DNA from: Prorocentrum cordatum
Taxonomy: Eukaryota > Sar > Dinophyceae > Prorocentrales > Prorocentraceae
Direction of reading: 5' to 3'
NCBI GenBank assembly: GCA_963575745.1
Contig: CAUYUJ010018498.1
Span: 110,155 to 174,154, forward strand
DNA: 64,000 nucleotides
The position numbers were made by a program, and so were the translations under genes. A model generated the notes under the pieces. It saw nothing but the letters and a program-made list of their open reading frames with translations. It searched no databases and was not told where the DNA came from. Position 1 is the stretch's first letter, and every line of letters begins with the position of its first letter. Shown here piece by piece: positions 58,275-64,000 of this stretch.

Positions 58275-58466
58275 AACTTACTTACATCACCGTCCCTGGG
58301 AAAATCGTTGATTACCCCCGCCATACCCCCGAACTTTATTATCCCGCGGGGATTAGTATCGGGAGCGAAGGGTTACTCCAAATGCTGCTGCTGCTGCTGC
58401 TGCTCCTTCTTCTCCTCCTCCTCCTGCTGTTCCTCCTCCTCCTCCTCCTCCTCCTCCTGTCCGTAG
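57825..58466 (+). CDS. Hypothetical ORF with an Ala-Lys repeat
   Basis: 213 codons from ATG 57825: a (CCAAGG)n run gives AKAKAKAK (residues about 9-28), then a mixed segment with CTTCLPC, then a (CAT)n run giving poly-His, and a Cys/Ser-rich end that runs into the pyrimidine tract before the spliced-leader relic. The middle contains a long hairpin (58069-58119). Two simple repeats make the open frame weak evidence. It could instead be 5' flanking DNA of the next gene. Not recognised. Confidence 0.2.
58069..58119. repeat. Long near-perfect hairpin
   Basis: GTGCGCAAAAGAGGGTTATT at the left pairs with AATGACCTCTTTTTGCGC at the right, around a short GGCCAGAAGCGCC loop: over 20 bp of stem with a few mismatches. 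Confidence 0.85.
58211..58272. repeat. (ATC)n microsatellite
   Basis: About 20 ATC triplets; on the plus strand this is the reverse of the orientation seen in the four large GAT arrays. Confidence 0.95.
58382..58459 (+). promoter_or_regulatory. Polypyrimidine tract before a trans-splice acceptor
   Basis: CTG/CTC/CCT-rich stretch directly before the spliced-leader relic. With the AGs inside and at the end of the relic (GTAG, CAAG) it would make a good acceptor for spliced-leader addition to the downstream ORF (inference). Confidence 0.5.
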
Positions 58467-58481
58467 CCATTTTGGCTCAAG
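58460..58481 (+). other. Dinoflagellate spliced-leader relic, complete 22 nt
   Basis: The sequence begins TCCGTAGCC and continues ATTTTGGCTCAAG, identical over its full length to the known dinoflagellate spliced leader (first base T/A/G). It is followed by CCTCC rather than a GT donor, so it is not a spliced-leader RNA gene. Such embedded leaders arise when a trans-spliced mRNA is reverse-transcribed back into the genome. It lies 31 nt before the ATG at 58513. Confidence 0.96.
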
Positions 58482-58512
58482 CCTCCGCCTTCTCCCCTAA
58501 CCTCCAACCTCC

Positions 58513-59814
58513 ATGTCCCTCCTCGCCGGTGGCCCGGGGCGGCTCGCTGGTGGCCCGGTGCGGCTGGGCGGCGGAGGCTGGGCGGCGTGGCTGGCGCCTG
58601 CCGCGGAGGAGGAGGCGTTCTGCAGGTCAGCGGCTCTGGCGGCGTGCAGGCTGGAGCAGGTGGAGTGCGTAGACCTCAGCGAGTGTGAGGTCGCCACGGA
58701 GTTCGAGGTCGACACGGAGTGCGTGGACTACTCCGACCTCGCGGCGCAGCTCGCGCAGGCGCAGGAGCTGTGCGATGCGCTGGCTGACGAGTGCATGGAG
58801 CTCCGTGCCCTCGCGTGGCGGCTGCGGGGAGCTGCTCGCGGCAAGCCGCACGACGAGCTGGTCGTTGGCGGCGGCTACGAGGTGGACGACGGCGTTGACG
58901 CTGACGGTAGCGACTGCGAGGCGCTGGGCGAGCTGGAGAGCATCGTGGGGTGCGACGGCAACGCTTTCGGCAAGGAGAGCATCGTGGGGTGCGACGGCGA
59001 CGTGTTCAGCAAGGACGGCAGCGGTTGCGAGGCGCTGCTCGCGAAGGAGAGCATCATGGGGTGCGACGGCGACGCGTTCGACAAGGACAGCATCGTGGGG
59101 TGCGACGGCGACGCGTTCGGCAAGGACGGCAGCGGCTGCGAGGCGCTGGACGCGCTGGAGCGCATCGTGGGGTGCGACGGCGGCGCGGTCGGCAACATGG
59201 AGAGCATCGTGGGGTGCGACGGCGACGCGTACGACGGCGACGAGTTCGGCAAGGACAGCATCGTGGGATGCGACGGCGACGCGTTCGGCAAGGTCCCGCC
59301 CTTCCCGACGCTCTCGGAGGTGGCCGTGGAGAGCGAGCTGGAGCTCAAGGATGCTCCTGCCCAGGAGGGCGCTCTTGGTCAGGCCGTGCTGGGCCCGAGA
59401 GTTGCCTGCTGGGCCGACGCGCTGGAGCAGCAGCAGGCGGGCGAGCAGTGCGAGCAGTTCGTGGACCCGCGCGACTGGGACATGGTCTTCCTGGCCAACA
59501 GTGCCGCTGCCGCCAGGCGTGCGGCAGCGCTGGACGCCCGCGCGGCCGCGGAACGCCTCGTGCAGGATGTGCTGGTCGAGATGCCCGTGGACGTCGAGGC
59601 GTTTGGGTGCAAGAAGAAGGCGAAGAAGAAGCAGCACAAGAAGTTGCTTCGGGCCGACGTCGTGGGGGCGACTGTGGGCTTGGACAGCGTGGCGGCGGAG
59701 GGCCCTCGTCCTCCTGGCGCGGCGGGCGTCTGGGCTTTCCTCGAGAAGGCCTACGCCGCGGGCGTGCCGCCCGACATCGCCGCCAACCTGGTGCGGGACC
59801 AGGTGGTCCTCTGA
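58513..59814 (+). CDS. Unknown 433-residue protein with seven Cys-Asp-Gly repeats; probable retrogene
   Basis: Uninterrupted frame from the first ATG after the spliced-leader relic to TGA at 59812. Layout: Gly/Ala/Leu-rich start (1-35); acidic, Cys-containing helical segment (36-110; LAAQLAQAQELCDALADEC); seven copies of (E/D)SIVGCDGDAFGK in residues 142-260, two followed by DGSGCEAL; an Ala-rich, charged segment with DPRDWDMVFLANSAAAARRA; a basic patch KKKAKKKQHKK (367-377) that could be a nuclear signal; and an ending with VWAFLEKAYAAGVPPDIAAN. No signal peptide or membrane helix is clear. The repeats are acidic and could bind metal, but they do not match the EF-hand loop. Function unknown. 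Lack of introns plus the leader relic supports origin from an mRNA. A long minus-strand frame (59637-58627) mirrors the repeats and is considered a shadow. Confidence 0.72.
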   Translation: MSLLAGGPGRLAGGPVRLGGGGWAAWLAPAAEEEAFCRSAALAACRLEQVECVDLSECEVATEFEVDTECVDYSDLAAQLAQAQELCDALADECMELRALAWRLRGAARGKPHDELVVGGGYEVDDGVDADGSDCEALGELESIVGCDGNAFGKESIVGCDGDVFSKDGSGCEALLAKESIMGCDGDAFDKDSIVGCDGDAFGKDGSGCEALDALERIVGCDGGAVGNMESIVGCDGDAYDGDEFGKDSIVGCDGDAFGKVPPFPTLSEVAVESELELKDAPAQEGALGQAVLGPRVACWADALEQQQAGEQCEQFVDPRDWDMVFLANSAAAARRAAALDARAAAERLVQDVLVEMPVDVEAFGCKKKAKKKQHKKLLRADVVGATVGLDSVAAEGPRPPGAAGVWAFLEKAYAAGVPPDIAANLVRDQVVL

Positions 59815-60639
59815 TGTTCGTCGTGGTGGGCCTCGGCGAGCTCAAGGACTGGCTCAGAAGTTGGGGGCACCCTTTGATTGCCCTGGGGACTCGTCTGCCT
59901 GACGAGTGCGGAGTTCGTCGCGGTGCACCTCGGCGAGTTCGTGGCGGTCCTCCGAGGAGGCCGCGCCCGCGCGCGTGGCCGCGCGCGGGCGCCTGCGTGG
60001 CCGACAGCCCGCGCAGATGCTTGCGGATCCTCCTCCTCCTGCTGCTGCTGCTGCTCCTCCTCCTCCTCCTCCTCCTCCTCCTCCCCCATGCACGTTCTTC
60101 TTTGTAGTTTGGCAACTCACATGTTTAGATGTCACCCGTCCCAGCCGCCTGCATACTTGAGGTTGCCACTGCCGCAAGATCACAATCATTCGATGCACGC
60201 TGCGGTGTACACAAGGGGCGGCATTCGGATTCCTACTTAGCACCCCGCAGTTCCGTCTGCGAAGCTCTGAAGAAGCCCGCCGCAGGCGTCGATATTTTAA
60301 CATTGCGCAACGAGCCCGCCGCAGGCGCCGAATTTTCGTCAGAACTATGTGAGTAGGTCGCGGGTGAGTCGCGGGGTGGGTCGCAGACCTGACGCGGGCG
60401 AGGACGACAACAGCAACGTCAATCATTTTACGGCTGTTCGCTCTTACTTGCTCGCGTGTCACTCATCATGTACATCGCAAGCCCTCGGTACACACCATCT
60501 GCGTCTTCTTTCGTACATTCTTGGGGGTCTATCTATCAACCTTCCCTGCCACGTATAGTTGGTGAAGCCGCTAATACAGGGGAGTGAAGGGATGAGGCAA
60601 CAGACAAGGGGGATGGAGAAAGATGAAACACGAGAGTGA
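59815..60639. other. 3' flank and spacer, no gene recognised
   Basis: 60020-60085 is CTG/CTC-rich. A duplicated GCCCGCCGCAGGCG(T/C)CGA-(A/T)TTTT motif occurs at 60279 and 60318. No poly(A) signal is expected in dinoflagellates and none is called. Confidence 0.5.
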
Positions 60640-62492
60640 TTAGCAGGATAAGGGGCCATGAACAGGAAAACGAGCGACAAAACAACACGGGCGGGTTGGG
60701 CGGGTGGACCCTAACGGGTGGGTCGGGCTGGCCGGCCGGGTCGAGCGGGCGGGTCGCTGAAGCGTCAGTCCGCATGAATCGCGACGAAGTCTCAAGCGAC
60801 AGCGCTTGTCCGAAGCAGGTCGTCAGGACGCCAAGAGCAACATCATGATTCACCAGTGCCATGGGTGCGGCGTCGCAACCCATGGCGAGGAAGCCCCACG
60901 CGAGAGCGCGATTCCTGAATTAATTGCGAGGAAGTCTCGCGCGAGAGCGCGAATTTGCATTCACTGTGCGGAAGTATTCGGCGGGAGCCGTTGAATTTTT
61001 CCTTTTTAGTGCTTCCCTTTGGTGCCCGCGGTGTTTTTTACCATTGAAGTGTTCCTCCTGGGGCTCGCACCCTGTATTGCGACGCGAAGTCTTGGGCTTC
61101 AGACTTTGATGTTGGCCCCTGGCTTGTAACAGCAGCAATAATAACGGCTCCCTCCTGGGATTCCAACATCGGGCTCTCGCGCAGGACGTCCTCACGATTG
61201 CTGCAGGAATCGAGCCCTCGCGTGGTACATCTTCGCAACTCATTAGAAGCCGCGCCCATGACACTGGGGAATCACGCTCTAGTTTTAGCCTCTCTCGCAA
61301 TCTAATTCGGAATCGCGCTATCGCTCGAGACTTCCTCGCGATTCATGCAGGACTCGCGCTTTAGCAACCCGCCTGCTCGACCTTGCCGCCTGGGCCCGCT
61401 TTCCCGAACCGCCCGTTCGGGTCTACCCGCCCGATCTGCCCGTTGGTTCAGCCGCGTGTTTTCTGCACCTAGCCCCCCTCCTGCTAATCTCTCTCTCGTC
61501 CTTCATCCTTGCCTTCCCTTTGTTCCCTCCTTCCATCCGTCCACGCTTCTCCTATTTTAGCGGCGTCGCAAACTACACGTGGCAGGAAAGGAACATATAC
61601 CCCCAAGGGTGTACGATCGAAGACGGAGAGAGCGGGTATCGAGTCGGGTTTGGGCTAATACGCGTTGAATGGCAGACGGGCAGATAAGAGCGAAAATTGT
61701 TAAACTGATGATTGTATGTTCATTTCTAAAGAATATTTAATGTTGGTCCCCCGCCTTCGATGCCAATCGTGCTTTTAAGTTACAGTGCTCGTTTCGGGGG
61801 CTCGTACCTTGTTTTTTTTGCATTTAAAAGGGAACGTCTTCGGCCTCAAACTGCGTTAATGAGCCTGCGACTACAACAACAACAGCAACAACAACAACGA
61901 CTCCCGCCTGATACGTTTTCAGAATCTCTTTGACATTCGCGCTCTCGCACGGGATTTGCTGATAATTTAGGAGTCGCGCCCTCGCGTGGCACATCCTCGC
62001 GGTTTATTGCGGCTCCGTGCCTCCAACACTCTGGAATCACGCTCTCGCCTTGGATGCCCTCACGATTTATTGGTACATCGCGCGATCGCTCGAAACTTCC
62101 TTGATCTTCATGTTGGGTTGACGCTTCAGCGACCCACCCGCTCGACCTGGCCGTCTGGGCCCGCTTGCCCGCTCGACCTGGCCGTCTGGGTCCGCCTGCC
62201 CGACTTGCCCGTTCGGGTCCGCCCGCCCGACCCGCCCGCCTGGTTCTGCCGCTCGCGCTCCTGCTCCCAGCCCCCTCCTGCTGATCTTTCTCGTCGTTCA
62301 TCCTTCTCCCTCCCCCTTGTCTCTTCCTTCCTCCCTCTCTTTTCCTGTTTTAGCGGCTGCGCCAACTGCACGTGGCAGGAAAGGAAGCTATACCCCCAAG
62401 GGTGCACGATCGAAGGCGACGAGTGCGGGTATCGAGGGTTTGGGATATACGTGATAAACGGTACGCGGGCAGATAAGAGCGAACAGCCTTAA
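60640..62492. repeat. Composite repeat, second cluster: one inverted piece and two plus-strand units
   Basis: 60640-60980 carries the CGACCCGCCC and CGCGCTCTCGC modules in reverse orientation. Units at about 61020-61700 and 61735-62492 are in forward orientation, with the same head, minisatellite, CT tract and conserved 125-bp tail (TGGCAGGAAAGGAA, ACCCCCAAGGGTG, AGATAAGAGCGAA) as the four units at 4745-8876. Confidence 0.8.
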
Positions 62493-64000
62493 ACTGTTTG
62501 TTGTTGTATGCCAGGGGCCAACAACACTATATGAGGCGCAATACTTCCTCTTGAGAAAAAGCAGTCTGCGACCCTCGGGAGGGGCACTTCAATTGAAACA
62601 CGTATTGTGCGAAGGATGGGGGTCAACAGTGATTCTTCTTCAGAAAACGAGAGTTCAACGCCACAGAAACAACGCAATAATAGTAATCCGCACCGCAGAC
62701 CCCCACTTCAGCCACGTGCCCAGGGACAATGAATGACCGTTCGGTCCCCTCATTCTGATCTGATTGTTCCAATCCTGCAAGAGCATGTGTGTATATGTCT
62801 TCGTTTGGTCTGCCACGTTGGAAGTCACGACTTGCTCCAATCAGTATGGTGATGATGCTAACCTCTGTGAGTGTGAGACGATTGGTTCGTGTCTTGGCCG
62901 AACGTTCACGTTTACTAGACGTGTTCCATGTTCATCCTATCTACTGCGAAGGCCTTATCGATGGTGCCGCCGACCCTGAAGGGGGACGACGAAGACAACG
63001 ACGGCGACGACGACGACGCTCACGATCCCTCGTGTGGGCCCTTGTGGGCCCCGTTGGCCTCGAGACCGCCCCCAGCGATCTCCTCTTGGGAACGCCCCCC
63101 CCCCCTGGCGGGGAAGGGATCGGAGGCCTTCCCCTTCGACTCGGTCGGTGTTCCCCCTCCTGCGGCCCTGTCTGCGGGGCTCTCGTGGGCCGTCTCAGTC
63201 GGAGAGGGGGGCGGGGTCACGACCCCCGGGACGCCCCCCGTGACCCTTCGAGGGGGGAGGGCCCCCCCCCCAAAGGACACCCTCCACCCAGCGAGGGAAG
63301 GGATGGCAGGGAAGAGGCTACCCTTCGAATGTGCTGCGACGTGGGTGTCCATAGTATACCTCTGGTTGCCAGTCGTTTGCCACTCGTTCGTTCCTTTTGC
63401 TCACGTGAGTGATTCCCTGCTGACGATGGGCTGCGTCTGCATGCACAGTGCGACGTGCAAGCTCGAAGGGGAGGCACGGATAACAGGATATTGTGTAAGT
63501 ACGCGTGCAGCCATGGGAGCTGCCAGAGCCTCGAGTGTAGTCCGTTCGATCTCGATGTGCACGCAGGTGCCCAGGTGGAGGAGGAGGAGGAGGAGGAAGT
63601 TCGGCAATGCGTCCGCACGCGAAAGGCGGCTCGGGCAGGTGCCCCCCCCCTCCTCCTCCTCCCCCGCCTCCTCCTCCTCCTCCTCCTCCTCCTCATCCTC
63701 CTCCCCCTCCTCCACTTACATCGCGTCAGCCCCCTCTGGGTAAGGACGCGGTTGCAGGCTACTGCTACTCCCTCCGCAGCAGTAGTTTTTCGCCAGCCAG
63801 TTTTGTGCTGTTTTTGGAGGCGCCAGAGCGTGGAGCTCAGACAAACAACCCTCCTCCTCCCTTCCTCCTGCTCCTCTTCCTCCCCCTCCTCCTCCATCCT
63901 TCCCCACCTCTTGCGTCTGCTGGGGGCTGCGGGCGCCAGTCGGGGCCTTGACCCCACTGCATGGGCGGAACGTGGCTCTCACTGACTCGTTTTGCCAGAG
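62493..64000. other. GC-rich spacer to the window end, no gene recognised
   Basis: C- and G-runs at 63085-63275 and CCT-rich stretches at 63645-63720 and 63850-63900. A short open stretch at 63427-63500 (MGCVCMHSATCKLEGEARIT) ends at a good GTAAGT donor and might be an exon; nothing else supports it. Confidence 0.45.

Noticed and set aside
58460-58481. Spliced-leader RNA gene
   Set aside because: The leader is followed by CCTCC, not by a GT donor and an Sm-site-bearing intron part; it precedes an ORF instead.
58627-59637. 336-codon minus-strand ORF opposite the repeat protein
   Set aside because: Its pattern mirrors the plus-strand repeats; the spliced-leader relic and codon-level conservation support the plus strand.
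1-64000. tRNA and rRNA genes
   Set aside because: No GGTTCRANNCC-type box with a foldable cloverleaf and no conserved rRNA core was found on reading; a covariance-model scan would be decisive.

Overview
The window looks like nuclear DNA of a dinoflagellate. The strongest sign is a complete 22-nt dinoflagellate spliced-leader sequence embedded in the DNA at 58460-58481, 31 nt before the ATG of a long ORF. Other signs agree: high GC, very long triplet and hexanucleotide arrays, introns with GC or GA donors flanked by direct repeats, mobile-looking introns with inverted-repeat ends (introners), a decayed LINE of the type common in dinoflagellates, and a PPR fragment with the dinoflagellate SACEKG signature. 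The genus cannot be fixed from this sequence; a large-genome, GC-rich lineage such as Prorocentrum would fit (inference).

Only three loci look like real protein genes. (1) folE2, a type IB GTP cyclohydrolase, is spread over 9747-17071 on the + strand as seven small exons. Family motifs stay collinear across introns of about 0.2-1.9 kb. It would start pterin/folate synthesis. (2) An ABC1/UbiB/ADCK-family atypical kinase lies at 53337-56873 (+). Its catalytic core is split between the HxDPHxGN loop and DFG by a 205-nt introner. (3) An intronless ORF of 433 codons at 58513-59814 (+) carries seven Cys/Asp/Gly-rich repeats and sits directly behind the spliced-leader relic, so it looks like a retroposed, recycled mRNA. 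There are also broken genes: a LINE endonuclease/reverse transcriptase on the minus strand at the left edge (1-2604), and a PPR gene (46886-50618) with an in-frame stop, cut in two by a 3.3-kb insertion with a 10-bp target duplication.

The rest is repeats and unassigned spacer. From left to right: a composite repeat in four tandem units (4745-8876) that recurs at 60640-62492; pyrimidine-rich introns inside folE2; GAT arrays (18490-19690, 20930-22235, 31200-33010, 45310-46540), all with GAT on the plus strand; a higher-order satellite of about 1.3-1.7 kb units (23080-29490) with a stray piece at 51840-52270; a 9-bp CCCACAGGT array (29690-30260); two 213-bp TIR elements; hairpin repeats; a 350-bp tandem duplication; GGA and TCG arrays; and a 600-bp CACACG array. 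Two introner families occur both inside genes and in spacer. No tRNA, rRNA, CRISPR or bacterial operon features were seen. The three genes share no obvious pathway; each would be transcribed separately and capped by spliced-leader trans-splicing, as is usual in dinoflagellates (known for the group, not shown here).
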